Source: Myxococcus stipitatus (GTDB lineage Bacteria; Myxococcota; Myxococcia; Myxococcales; Myxococcaceae). Taken from it: a stretch of DNA of 64,000 bases. Shown here one piece after another: positions 8,365 through 17,297 of the stretch (position 1 is the first letter of the stretch; each line of letters opens with the position of its first letter). The notes under the pieces are model-generated. The model was not told the DNA's origin and did not search any database. It worked only from the letters and a program-made list of their open reading frames with translations. The stretch covers positions 186,001 through 250,000 of the forward strand of contig NZ_CP147913.1 in assembly GCF_037414475.1 (NCBI RefSeq), given 5' to 3'. The translations under genes and the position numbers were made by a program.

Positions 8365-10929
8365 TCAGGCCGCGGACGACGTCCCGGGGTCCGTGGGTAC
8401 GCCCGCCTGCTCCGTCACCTCACGCCGGTAGCCACACTCCTTGTTGGGACAGGCGACGTACGCGCCGTCCCGCTTGGAGAACTTCTGGAGCAGATACGGC
8501 GACGCGCACTGGGGGCACGCCTCCGCCAGGGGCCGGTCCCACGCGGCGAAGCGGCAGTCCGGGTAGCGGTTGCAGCCGAAGAAGATCTTCCCGCGGCCGC
8601 TGCGGCGCTCCGTGAGGTAGCCCTGCTTGCAGTCTGGGCAGCTCACCCCGATGGAGATGGGCTTGGACGTCTTGCAGTCGGGGTAGCCCGAGCACGCCAT
8701 GAAGCGCCCGAACCGGCCGCGCTTGATGACCATGGGCTTGGAGCACTTCTCGCAAAGCTCGTCCGTCGTCTCTTCCTCGACGATGACGATCTTCCCCTCG
8801 GCGTCCCGCTTGAAGTCCTTGGTGTTCTTGCAGTCGGGGTAGTTCGAGCAGGCGAGGAAGTGCCCCATCTTTCCGAACTTGATGACAAAGTGGTTGCCGC
8901 ACTTCTCACAAGCGATGTCGGTCTTGATCTCCTCGCGCTTGACGTCGCGCATCTCCGCCTTGGCCTTCTCGAGCGTCTCCTTGAACGGCCCGTAGAAGTC
9001 GTGCAGCACGGACTTCCAGCTCGTGCCACCGTCGGAGATCTGGTCGAGCTTCTCCTCCATCGTCGCCGTGAAGGTGACGTCCAGTTCGTGGGGGAAGTGC
9101 TTGACCAGCATCTCGTTGGTCATCTGCCCCAGGTCCGTGGGCCGGAAGCGCCCCTCCAGCTTCTCCACGTACTTCTTGTCCTGGATGGTGGAGAGAATCG
9201 CCGCGTAGGTGGACGGACGGCCAATGCCCTTCTCCTCCAGCTCCTTCACCAGCGTGGCCTCGCTGAAGCGCGGGGGCGGCTGGGTGAAGTGCTGCTCGTG
9301 CAGGAGCTTCTGCAGGGCCAGCTTGTCGCCGTCGTTGAGCACCGGGAGGTCGCCCACCGCGTCCGCGCCATCCGCGCTCTCGTCGCCCGCGGCCTTGGCC
9401 TTCTCCTTCTCCGCCTCTTCCTCCGGCGTGAGGCCCGCGCCGTACACCGCGAGGTAGCCGGGGAACTTCAGCGTGCTCCCCGACGCCCGGAACGTGGCCC
9501 GGCCCGCGGAGATGTCCGCGCTCGTCTGGTCATACACGGCGGGCTTCATCTGGCACGCGACGAAGCGGTTCCAGATGAGCTCGTAGAGCCGGAACATGTC
9601 CTGCTCGTCCATGGCCTCGAAGAAGGGCCGCACCCGCTCCGGCGGGTACTCCAGGGACGTGGGACGGATGGCTTCGTGCGCGTCCTGCGCGCTCTTGCGC
9701 GACTTGTAGACGACCGGCTCCTCGGGCAGGTAGTCCGCGCCATACTTGGTGCCGATGAGCTCGCGCACCTGCTTCACCGCGTCGTCGGACAGACGCGTGG
9801 AGTCGGTACGCATGTACGTGATGAGCGCCGTCTGGCCTTCCTCGCCGAGGGGCACACCCTCGTAGAGCTTCTGGGCCAGCGTCATCGTCTTCTTCGCCGT
9901 GAAGGACAGCCGGTTGGCGGCCTCCTGCTGGAGCTTGGAGGTGATGAACGGCGCGGGCGCGTTGCGGCGGCGCTCGCGGCGGTCCACCTTGGCCACGGTG
10001 AAGTCGGCCCCCTGCAGCTCGGAGACGAGCGCCTCCGTGCCGACGCGGTCCTTGAGCTCCACCTTCTTGCCGTCGACCTTGGACAGCTTGGCCTTGAACG
10101 GCGGCGGGCCGGAGGGACCCTCCAAGAGCGCGTCGAGCGTCCAGTACTCCTCGGGGACGAAGGCCTTGATTTCAGCCTCGCGCTCCACGATGAGGCGCAC
10201 CGCCACCGACTGCACGCGGCCAGCGGACAGGCCCCGGCGGATCTTCTGCCAGAGCAGCGGGGAGATCTGGTAGCCCACCAGCCGGTCCAGGATGCGGCGC
10301 GTCTGCTGCGAGTCGTAGTTGTCCTGGTTCAGCTCTCGCGGCTGGGCGATGGCCTCTTGAATGGCCTTCTTGGTGATTTCGTTGAAGGTCACCCGCATCG
10401 CGTCCGGATGCGCGAGCTCTTCCTTGATGTGCCAGGCGATCGCCTCACCCTCGCGGTCGGGGTCCGTGGCCAGGAAGACCTTGTCGGCGGACTTCGCCAT
10501 CTTCTTGAGCTCGTTGAGCACCTTCTCCTTGCCCTTGATGACCTCGTACTCGGGCTGGAAGTCGTGCTCCACGTCGACGCCCATCTTGCTCTTGGGCAGG
10601 TCCTTCACATGGCCCACGGACGCCTTCACCGAGTAGCCGGACCCCAGGTACTTCTTGATGGTCTTCGCCTTGGCGGGCGACTCGACCACCACCAGGTAGT
10701 GCGGCCCCTTGCCGCGCGGAGTGGCCTCCTCCTCCGCGTCCGCCTCCACGGTGGGCAGCGCGTCGTCGTCCCCCTTCTTCGTCGTGCGCCGGCGGGCCGC
10801 GGCCTTCTTCGCCGTGGCCTTCTTGGCCGCAGGCTTCTTCTTGGCGGCCGTGCGACCGGTCGCCTTGCGGGGCGCCTTCTCCTCGGTCGCCTCAGTCTCT
10901 TCCGCCTTCTTCTTCGTCCGCGTGGCCAT
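8365..10929 (-). CDS. topA: DNA topoisomerase I (type IA)
   Basis: The product is 854 residues. Residues 1-55 are an alanine/lysine-rich, histone H1-like tail (KKKPAAKKATAKKAAA) absent from most TopA proteins. The TOPRIM domain starts with VVVESPAKAKTI at about 80 and includes DPDREGEA at 156-163. The catalytic tyrosine is Tyr372 in ITYMRTDSTRLS. Four C-terminal zinc ribbons follow (CEKCGN, CEKCSK, CPDCKQ, CPQCAS, each with a second Cys pair). The enzyme relaxes negative supercoils by single-strand passage. It is 11 bases downstream of dprA, so the two are probably co-transcribed, a common pairing in bacteria. Confidence 0.97.
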   Translation of the reverse strand: MATRTKKKAEETEATEEKAPRKATGRTAAKKKPAAKKATAKKAAARRRTTKKGDDDALPTVEADAEEEATPRGKGPHYLVVVESPAKAKTIKKYLGSGYSVKASVGHVKDLPKSKMGVDVEHDFQPEYEVIKGKEKVLNELKKMAKSADKVFLATDPDREGEAIAWHIKEELAHPDAMRVTFNEITKKAIQEAIAQPRELNQDNYDSQQTRRILDRLVGYQISPLLWQKIRRGLSAGRVQSVAVRLIVEREAEIKAFVPEEYWTLDALLEGPSGPPPFKAKLSKVDGKKVELKDRVGTEALVSELQGADFTVAKVDRRERRRNAPAPFITSKLQQEAANRLSFTAKKTMTLAQKLYEGVPLGEEGQTALITYMRTDSTRLSDDAVKQVRELIGTKYGADYLPEEPVVYKSRKSAQDAHEAIRPTSLEYPPERVRPFFEAMDEQDMFRLYELIWNRFVACQMKPAVYDQTSADISAGRATFRASGSTLKFPGYLAVYGAGLTPEEEAEKEKAKAAGDESADGADAVGDLPVLNDGDKLALQKLLHEQHFTQPPPRFSEATLVKELEEKGIGRPSTYAAILSTIQDKKYVEKLEGRFRPTDLGQMTNEMLVKHFPHELDVTFTATMEEKLDQISDGGTSWKSVLHDFYGPFKETLEKAKAEMRDVKREEIKTDIACEKCGNHFVIKFGKMGHFLACSNYPDCKNTKDFKRDAEGKIVIVEEETTDELCEKCSKPMVIKRGRFGRFMACSGYPDCKTSKPISIGVSCPDCKQGYLTERRSGRGKIFFGCNRYPDCRFAAWDRPLAEACPQCASPYLLQKFSKRDGAYVACPNKECGYRREVTEQAGVPTDPGTSSAA

Positions 10930-10940
10930 GACTCTCCTAC

Positions 10941-12062
10941 CTAGATCTTCTCGTACAGCCTGCCCGGGTGCTGGATGACCAGCCCCGTCATCTCCAGCTC
11001 CACCAGCGCGCCCACCAGCGCCGCCGGCGTGAGGGTGCTCCCGGCCAGCACCTCATCGAATGTCCGGGGAATCCGGTCCAACACCGCATAGGCCCCCCGC
11101 GCTTCCGCGGAAAGCCCCGCCCTCGCGTCCCCCACCTCCGGCGCCACCATCCACCCAGGGTCAACACCCACCGCCCGCCAGACGTCTTTGACGTCCAGGC
11201 ACGCGCTCGCGTGCCCCTCCCGCAGCAGGGCGTTGCAGCCCGCCGCCCCGTCCTGGCGCACGTCACCAGGCATCGCCAGCACCGTCCGCCCCTGCGCCCG
11301 CCCCGCCCTCGCCGTATACAAGCTGCCCGACTCCGCCCCCGCCCGCAGCACCAGGACCGCATCCGATGCCCCAGAGATGAGCCGGTTGCGACGCGGAAAA
11401 GTGGTCGTGCTGGCCCGCACACCGGGCGGAAGCTCGCTGAAGAACACCCCGCCCCCCTCCAGGAAGTGGGGCAACAGGCCCGCCTGTGCGGGGTCCAACA
11501 CATCCAGCGCCGACCCCAGGAACGCCCACGTCTCCCCGCCCGCGTCCAGCGCGCCCCAGTGGCACGCCCGGTCCACGCCCACCGCCGCTCCCGAGACCAC
11601 GCCGACCCCACCCTCGGCCACCTGCCGGGCAAACGCCCGGGCGAACGGGAGGAAGCCCTGGTCCGGGCGACGGCTGCCCACCATGGCCACCCGCCGTCGC
11701 GGAGTCCCGGGCCGTCCTCGGTGGAAGAGCAACGGAGGCGCGTCCACCACCTCCCGGAGCCGCTCCGGAAACGCCGGCTGCCCCGCGAAGGCCACGCTCA
11801 TCTCCCCCGCGTGACAGGCCTCCATCACCTGCTCCGCCAAGGGCGCCAGCCGCTCCACGCTCAGGAGCCGGCGGCGAATCTGTGGGGAAACCGGCGCCTC
11901 GGACACCCAGTCTCGCACCGGGGTCGACGCCAGCGAGGAGAGATGTTCGTCCGCGTAGACGCGCAAGGCGGCCAGCGTCCTCGGCCCCAGGCCGGGAACG
12001 GTCCAGAGCGCAAGGCATGCCTGCTGTTCCGCCGTGAGGCTGTCCGTCTCTGCGTCCGCCAT
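10941..12062 (-). CDS. dprA: DNA-processing protein DprA/Smf
   Basis: The product is 373 residues. An N-terminal helix-hairpin-helix-like region (WTVPGLGPRTLAAL) precedes the Rossmann-fold DprA domain with GSRRPD, SGAAVGVDRACH, FPRRNRLISGASDAVLV and the C-terminal part MPGDVRQDGAAGCNALLREG. A winged-helix tail (IPRTFDEVLAGSTLTPAALVGALVELEMTGLV) ends the protein. DprA binds incoming single-stranded DNA and loads RecA during natural transformation. The ATG at 12062 is chosen over a GTG at 12086, which has no ribosome-binding site. It lies just upstream of topA. Confidence 0.93.
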   Translation of the reverse strand: MADAETDSLTAEQQACLALWTVPGLGPRTLAALRVYADEHLSSLASTPVRDWVSEAPVSPQIRRRLLSVERLAPLAEQVMEACHAGEMSVAFAGQPAFPERLREVVDAPPLLFHRGRPGTPRRRVAMVGSRRPDQGFLPFARAFARQVAEGGVGVVSGAAVGVDRACHWGALDAGGETWAFLGSALDVLDPAQAGLLPHFLEGGGVFFSELPPGVRASTTTFPRRNRLISGASDAVLVLRAGAESGSLYTARAGRAQGRTVLAMPGDVRQDGAAGCNALLREGHASACLDVKDVWRAVGVDPGWMVAPEVGDARAGLSAEARGAYAVLDRIPRTFDEVLAGSTLTPAALVGALVELEMTGLVIQHPGRLYEKI

Positions 12063-12199
12063 ACCCGACCCCCGCTCGAATCCCACCTATATAGAAGATG
12101 GGTCCGCTGGGAGGGGCGCGACACATAAACACCGGACCGCCACCGGTCAAGCACTCAACCCCTCCGGCGCGGGAGGGGATGCACTTTTCCTGCCGAGTT

Positions 12200-13417
12200 T
12201 CAGCGGCTGGCGGTGGGAGCGTTGCTCACCATCATCATCGCGCGATCACCCGGGCTGACCTCCTGGAGCGAGCGCATCATGAGGCAGTTGTTGGTGCGCT
12301 CCTTCACCTCGGTCACCATGCAGGTGCCGATGTCTTCCCAGGGCAGCGTCTTGTCCTCCTTGGACTGAGGCTTGGCGTACATCTGGCCCAGCACCGTCCG
12401 GGACGGGTCGCCCTGGCGGAGGATGGTGAAGGTGTTGCCCAGCTGGACGCCGTCCGCGCTGCCCTTGTCCAGCACCACCGTGTGGTGCTCCCCCAGGAGC
12501 GACAGGTAGGGCACCAGCGGCGTCACGACGGTGGCGTTGAGCTCCTTCGTGTTGGGGCGGGGAGCCACGCGGTCCGTGAGCTTCTCACCGTAGGGGCCCA
12601 CCAGGTCGCCGCGCTCGATGCCGTCCCAGGTGTCGACGATCTGCGCCGTCACGACGCCCTTGTCCACGCGCACCACGCGCAGCGTGCCCACGAAGTCCGT
12701 CAGGAAGCCCAGCGGCTTGCCCGTGCGCGGGTGCTTCACCGGCTGCGTCGTGTGGAAGACGACATAGCGGTCCCCCACCTTCGCGGGCGCGTTGCGCTTG
12801 AAGCGCACGTAGACGTTGTCCGGGAAGGACAGCATGTGCGCGCCGTTGGGGGAGCCCTCGATGCGGCCCGCCTCGTCCAGCTCGCGCGGAGTCACGAAGC
12901 CCTGGGTCGTCACCGGCCGGGCCGACGACACGTCGTAGCCGATCTTCCCCGTCACCGTCACCGCGGCGGTGGCCATCTCGGTCGGAGCGGCCACGTCGGG
13001 CGTCTCCTCGCCGGTGTCCACGCGCTGCGGGACTTCCTCACCGCCGCCGAAGAAGCGCACCTGGTTGCCCGGGTAGATCCAATGCGGGTTGGCGATCTCC
13101 GGGTTGTAGGACCAGACCTTCGGCCAGTACCAGGGGCTGCCCAGGTAGCGCGAGGACAGGTCCCACAGCGTGTCGCCGTCCTGCACCGTGTGGACCTCGC
13201 CGGGGGCGCTGTCACGTCCCTTGGGGGCACCCGGGGGAAGCTGCACGGTGGTGCCGGAGGGGCGCTCGGGCGCCTCGTCCATGACCTCGGCGCCTTCGGT
13301 CTCGCTGCCAGCCTCGGTGTCCTCCGGGCCACTGCCCTCCTCCTGCTGCGCGAGCGCGCTCCAGGCAGGGGCAACGGCGAGGCTCAACATCAGCGAGGTG
13401 AGGATCCGGGAGCGCAT
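12200..13417 (-). CDS. Secreted LysM-domain protein
   Basis: The product is 405 residues. It starts with a signal peptide (MRSRILTSLMLSLAVAPAWSALA) followed by an acidic Glu/Gly-rich linker. A LysM domain at about residues 68-115 contains VQDGDTLWDLSSRYLGSP and NPHWIYPGNQV, so it should bind peptidoglycan or a related glycan. The rest of the protein, about 280 residues, has no recognised domain but is predicted to be folded and rich in beta structure. The start at 13417 is supported by AAAGGAT seven bases upstream. It follows the TPR lipoprotein gene by 25 bases, so the two are likely one operon with a cell-wall role. Confidence 0.85.
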   Translation of the reverse strand: MRSRILTSLMLSLAVAPAWSALAQQEEGSGPEDTEAGSETEGAEVMDEAPERPSGTTVQLPPGAPKGRDSAPGEVHTVQDGDTLWDLSSRYLGSPWYWPKVWSYNPEIANPHWIYPGNQVRFFGGGEEVPQRVDTGEETPDVAAPTEMATAAVTVTGKIGYDVSSARPVTTQGFVTPRELDEAGRIEGSPNGAHMLSFPDNVYVRFKRNAPAKVGDRYVVFHTTQPVKHPRTGKPLGFLTDFVGTLRVVRVDKGVVTAQIVDTWDGIERGDLVGPYGEKLTDRVAPRPNTKELNATVVTPLVPYLSLLGEHHTVVLDKGSADGVQLGNTFTILRQGDPSRTVLGQMYAKPQSKEDKTLPWEDIGTCMVTEVKERTNNCLMMRSLQEVSPGDRAMMMVSNAPTASR

Positions 13418-13442
13418 CGCACGACATCCTTTCGAGAAGACT

Positions 13443-14294
13443 TTACTGCCGGAGCGCGGCAAGCCGCTGCTCCGCCTGAGTGGCGGCGGCCGTCCCCGGG
13501 AACTGGGTGACGACACGCGTGTAGAGAGCCCGGGCATCCGCGGCCTGGTTGAGCCGCATCCGGCACTCGGCGAGCCGGAGCATGCCATCCAGCACGGCAT
13601 CTCCAGCGGGATAGGTGGCGATCAGCCGCTCGAAGGTCTTCGCGGCGGCCTTGAACTCGTTGAGCCCCATCTGCCCCAGCCCGCTGAAGTACAGCGCGTT
13701 GTCCGCGCGGGGATGACGGGGGTTCTCCTCGGAGAAGCGGCGCAGTCTCTCCACGCCCCCCTCCACGTTGCCCGTGCGCAGCATCGACACGGACTTCTCG
13801 TAGTCCGCGTCGAGCACATCCGGGTCGGCCTGGTCCGCGGGGTCGGCCTCTTCACGCGAGGCCACCATCGTCGCCCCGCCAGACGCGGGGGGCGCGGCGT
13901 CCGGCACCGCGCTGATGTACATCTCCATCTGGTCCGACTCGGGCTCCAGCACCGCCACTTGCGTGGGCAGCTTGGGCGCGGGCTCGTAGCGAGGCTTGAG
14001 CTTCACCACCGACAGCTCGGGCGTGGCCGACAATGGCTCCCCTTGCTCCGGCGCGGTGACCTTCACCATCGCGGCGGGCTTCGACGTGGAGGAGTCCCGG
14101 GCACGCTCTACGGCGGCGTGGGCCTCCATGCGCTCCAGCCGCTCCAACAACCGCGACTGGGACTCGCGAAGCGTGCGCAGCTCCGCTCGCAGCGCCCCCA
14201 CCTCCTCTTTCGAGGCGGCGTTGGTGGCACATGCGCACAGCGCGCACAGGGGCGCGACGGCGAGCAGGCGGAAGATGGCGGAGCGCGCGAGCAC
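13443..14294 (-). CDS. CpoB/YbgF-like TPR lipoprotein
   Basis: The product is 283 residues if translation starts at the GTG at 14294, which has GAGGA just upstream and gives a normal 20-residue lipoprotein signal ending in LCAC. An ATG at 14351 would add 19 residues. After the signal comes a coiled-coil segment (LRAELRTLRESQSRLLERLERM) and a disordered linker. A C-terminal TPR region (residues about 160-280) follows, with YFSGLGQMGLNEFKAAAKTFERLIATYP-type repeats. This order (coiled coil then TPR) is that of CpoB/YbgF, the periplasmic partner of the Tol-Pal system. It precedes the LysM gene in one transcription unit. Confidence 0.8.
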   Translation of the reverse strand: MLARSAIFRLLAVAPLCALCACATNAASKEEVGALRAELRTLRESQSRLLERLERMEAHAAVERARDSSTSKPAAMVKVTAPEQGEPLSATPELSVVKLKPRYEPAPKLPTQVAVLEPESDQMEMYISAVPDAAPPASGGATMVASREEADPADQADPDVLDADYEKSVSMLRTGNVEGGVERLRRFSEENPRHPRADNALYFSGLGQMGLNEFKAAAKTFERLIATYPAGDAVLDGMLRLAECRMRLNQAADARALYTRVVTQFPGTAAATQAEQRLAALRQ

Positions 14295-14375
14295 GGTCCT
14301 CGACGGAGAGAAGTCCCTCCGAGGATAGGAAGCCACGTCGGAGAGCGTCAAGAAAACGGCCGTGGCCGCCCCATC

Positions 14376-15137
14376 CTAGAACCGGTTCACCACGAAATTG
14401 AGGTGACGCCCCGTCCGCCCGGCGTCGCGCCGGTGGGAGAAGAACCGAGAGGGCTCACATGCGGTACAAGCCTGTAGCACGTCCACATGGGCCTCCTTCA
14501 GCCCCGCGCGCAGCAGCGTCTCTCGCACGGCCCGCTTGAGGTCCAGCCGGAAGCGGCCCCCCTCCTCTTCCACCACCTCCGCGCCAAAGCGGTCCACGAA
14601 ACGCCGCGCCAGCTCGGCAGACACCTCGTAGCAGCACCGCTGAATCGCGGGCCCCACCGCCGCGAGCAACCGCTCCGGCCGAGCCCCCTTCGCCACCAGC
14701 GTCTCCACGGCCCGCGCGCTGATATCCGCGTCCGTCCCCCGCCACCCCGAGTGGATCGCCGCCACGCGCCTGCCCTCTGGATCCACCAGCAGCACGGGGA
14801 CACAGTCCGCCGTGCCCACCGCCACCCAGGCCCCGCCCTGCTCCGTCCACAGCGCGTCGGCCTCGCCTTCCGGCTCCCTCAGCGTCTCGGAGGATGCGTC
14901 CACACGGGCCTCCAACACCCGGTCACCATGAACCTGTGACACACGCGACAAGGCCCCCAAGGGCGCACCCGCAGCGCGTGCGAGCCTGCGAAGGTTCTCC
15001 TCCACCTTCGTCCGCTCATCCCCCGTGGAGAAGCCCAGGTTGAGCGAGGCAAACGGACCTTCCGAGACACCTCCAGCGCGTGTTGCAAAACCGTGAGGAA
15101 CGGGGAGCAGCGAGGACGTGAAGAGCTCGGTCGCCAT
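14376..15137 (-). CDS. pgeF: PgeF/YfiH multicopper-oxidase-like (laccase-domain) protein
   Basis: The product is 253 residues, the usual length. Family blocks are QVHGDRV near residue 68, EADALWTE, TADCVPVLLVDP and AAIHSGWRG. These supply the Cys and His metal ligands of the YfiH/DUF152 family. Family members have been described as purine nucleoside-active enzymes and, in E. coli PgeF, as a factor correcting peptidoglycan stem-peptide errors. The start at 15137 has AAAGGACG eight bases upstream; the longer frame upstream lacks conserved sequence. It is divergent from the diguanylate cyclase gene. Confidence 0.92.
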   Translation of the reverse strand: MATELFTSSLLPVPHGFATRAGGVSEGPFASLNLGFSTGDERTKVEENLRRLARAAGAPLGALSRVSQVHGDRVLEARVDASSETLREPEGEADALWTEQGGAWVAVGTADCVPVLLVDPEGRRVAAIHSGWRGTDADISARAVETLVAKGARPERLLAAVGPAIQRCCYEVSAELARRFVDRFGAEVVEEEGGRFRLDLKRAVRETLLRAGLKEAHVDVLQACTACEPSRFFSHRRDAGRTGRHLNFVVNRF

Positions 15138-15241
15138 GCGGTCGTCCTTTCTAATCAGCGCGCCTGGCACGACGCACGCGGACATCCATCGGCGTCGACC
15201 CAACGCGCCAATGGAGCAGAAAAATTTCCATGCAAGTACGT

Positions 15242-15270
15242 TTGACAGTCCGCGTCAGCCCATTGACAAT
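15242..15270 (+). promoter_or_regulatory. Candidate sigma-70-type promoter for the diguanylate cyclase
   Basis: TTGACA at 15242-15247 is followed after 17 bases by GACAAT at 15265-15270 (four of six consensus bases). A second TTGACA at 15263-15268 has only a poor -10 candidate. The position suits transcription of the gene starting at 15331. Confidence 0.45.
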
Positions 15271-15330
15271 TCCGAGGACTCTTCGTGAAACGGGCTCCAC
15301 TCTTTCCATCGAAGTGACGCGAACGTTCGC

Positions 15331-17256
15331 ATGCCCCTGGGACCCGACACCGTAGGTCGCAAGCTGCTGTGGAGCATCGCTCTCCCGGGTCTGGTGGTGG
15401 CGTTGCTTGGCGTCGGGCACTTCTGGCGCGAAGCACGAATGGCGGTCCAGGACGCCACTCAAGTGGAGTCGCTCGCGCTCGCGGAGTTCGTGGCCTCCAC
15501 GTTCCTGCTCGCGAATGGGCCCGGTGCTCCCGCACACGGCGCGGTGGCGGAGGTGCTCCACTCGGACACGCGGTTGTTCCGCTCGGTGGCGGACGTGCGA
15601 GTGCTGACACTGGATGGGCGCGTGCGCTGGTCTCGCGAGCCCTCCGAGGTGGGGACGCAGCACCCGGAGGCCGCTCGGCTCACCCGCCCCGGTCCCGAGA
15701 CGGCGCGCTCGGCGGACGGAGTCACTGAAGTCGTCCGCCCGCTGGGTGGACCGGAGTGCGGAAGCTGTCACGCGAGCGGAGACATCCCGGGCGCCAGCGT
15801 GCTGCAGATGCGGATGACGGAGCCCGCGCTGCACCAGCAATTGACGGGGGTGTTTGGTCGCGCGCTGGGGTCCATGGCGCTGTTCGCCGTGGCGCTCGCT
15901 GGAGTCATCGCCCTCTCGCTGCACTTCAACCTCACGCGGCCGCTTCGCCGCTTGAGCTCCGCCATGGGGCGCGCGGCCGCGGGAGACCTGTTGGTCCGAG
16001 CGGATGCTCGCGGCATGGATGAAATCTCCCGTCTGGCGGCGGCCTTCAATCAGATGCTCGCGCGCCTCACGGCGATGAAGGCTGAGGAGATCGACACCCA
16101 CCGCGACCTGGAGCTGGTGAAGGAGAAACTGGCGCTCAAGGACGAGCTCGAGGAGAGGCTGCGGGAGCTGTCACTGTTGTTCGATGTGACGCGCTCGCTC
16201 AACGCCACGCTGGAGCTGGATGAGCTGCTGGAGGCCGTCACGCGCCTGGTGGTCGAACGGCTCCAGATTCCTGAGTTCTCCATCATGCTCCTCAACACGG
16301 AGGGCTCGCTCGAGGTGCGCCAGGCGTGGCCGGAGCATCGCGGCGCGGAGGGACTGGTGTTCGCCCTCGGCGAAGGCGCCTGTGGCCGCGCGGCCCAGAC
16401 ACACAAGGCCGTTTACCTGCCGGACGTCACGGACCCCACCAGCGTCTTCGCGCGCCGAGGACTCGTGGTGGAGGCGATGGACACGGGCTCGCTGCTCGCT
16501 CTGCCCATGGTGCACGCGGGCAGCCTGCTGGGCGTGGTGAACTTCCAGCGCCCCGTGGTGGCGAGCTTCTCCGCGGGAGAAATCGAGTTGCTCACCGCGG
16601 TGGCGGATATCGCGGCGGCCGCGGTGAAGAACGCCCGGCTGCACGCCGAGACGGTGAAGCTCACCATGACGGACCCGCTGACGGGGGTGCCCAACCGGCG
16701 TCACCTCTTCCAGCGGATGGAGTTGGAGCTGGCGCGCGCGCAGCGCTTCGGCACGCCCCTGGCGCTGCTCATGGTGGATGTGGACCACTTCAAGCGCCTC
16801 AACGACCTGGCCGGCCACCGCGTGGGTGATGAGACCCTGCGCCGCGTCTGCGACATCCTCCGCTCGAGGGTGCGCAAGGTGGACACGCTCGCGCGCTACG
16901 GCGGCGAGGAGTTCGTCATCCTCCTTCCCCAGGCCACCAAGAATGACGCGGTGGACGTGGCGGAGAAGCTGCGCCGCGCGGTGGCGGACACGGTGGTCCT
17001 CACCCAGCCAGGACTGCCGGGGGGCCATGTCACCGTCTCCGTGGGCGTGGCCCACTACCCCACCGACGCCACCTCGCAGGAGGGGCTGGTCGATAGCGCG
17101 GACGCCGCCCTGTATTGCAGCAAGCGCACGGGCCGCAATCGCACGACGCCGTTCGAGCTGGGCATGGAGATCCACCCAGGCCGCGAGCGCGGCCCCCATG
17201 CGCCTCCCGCCGAAGCGGCGACGCCCGTCCCTCCCGGCGGCATCGCCAAGGCCTAG
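15331..17256 (+). CDS. Membrane diguanylate cyclase with haem-c-type periplasmic sensor, HAMP, GAF and GGDEF domains
   Basis: The product is 641 residues. A membrane helix at residues 13-31 is followed by a periplasmic domain of about 145 residues, a second helix at 180-199, a HAMP linker to about 250, a coiled coil to 285, a GAF domain at about 285-435 and a GGDEF domain at about 445-605. The active site GGEEF at 524-528 is intact. The inhibitory I-site RKVD sits at 515-518, five residues upstream, so c-di-GMP synthesis with product inhibition is expected. The periplasmic part holds CGSCH at 143-147, a CxxCH haem-c attachment motif. This suggests redox or gas sensing, as in Geobacter haem-containing sensor domains. 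Confidence 0.92.
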   Translation: MPLGPDTVGRKLLWSIALPGLVVALLGVGHFWREARMAVQDATQVESLALAEFVASTFLLANGPGAPAHGAVAEVLHSDTRLFRSVADVRVLTLDGRVRWSREPSEVGTQHPEAARLTRPGPETARSADGVTEVVRPLGGPECGSCHASGDIPGASVLQMRMTEPALHQQLTGVFGRALGSMALFAVALAGVIALSLHFNLTRPLRRLSSAMGRAAAGDLLVRADARGMDEISRLAAAFNQMLARLTAMKAEEIDTHRDLELVKEKLALKDELEERLRELSLLFDVTRSLNATLELDELLEAVTRLVVERLQIPEFSIMLLNTEGSLEVRQAWPEHRGAEGLVFALGEGACGRAAQTHKAVYLPDVTDPTSVFARRGLVVEAMDTGSLLALPMVHAGSLLGVVNFQRPVVASFSAGEIELLTAVADIAAAAVKNARLHAETVKLTMTDPLTGVPNRRHLFQRMELELARAQRFGTPLALLMVDVDHFKRLNDLAGHRVGDETLRRVCDILRSRVRKVDTLARYGGEEFVILLPQATKNDAVDVAEKLRRAVADTVVLTQPGLPGGHVTVSVGVAHYPTDATSQEGLVDSADAALYCSKRTGRNRTTPFELGMEIHPGRERGPHAPPAEAATPVPPGGIAKA

Positions 17257-17257
17257 C

Positions 17258-17275
17258 GCGGGGAACGTCCCCCGC
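17258..17275. terminator. Short GC hairpin between convergent genes
   Basis: GCGGGG (17258-17263) and CCCCGC (17270-17275) form a 6-bp stem with a 6-base loop, directly after the diguanylate cyclase stop. There is no T tract, so it is only a candidate terminator. Confidence 0.35.
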
Positions 17276-17297
17276 CCCAGGCCTCACGAGCCCGGCC

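Noticed and set aside
8860..10944. 694-residue plus-strand frame opposite topA
   Set aside because: Antisense shadow of a gene with four zinc ribbons and a clear active site on the minus strand.
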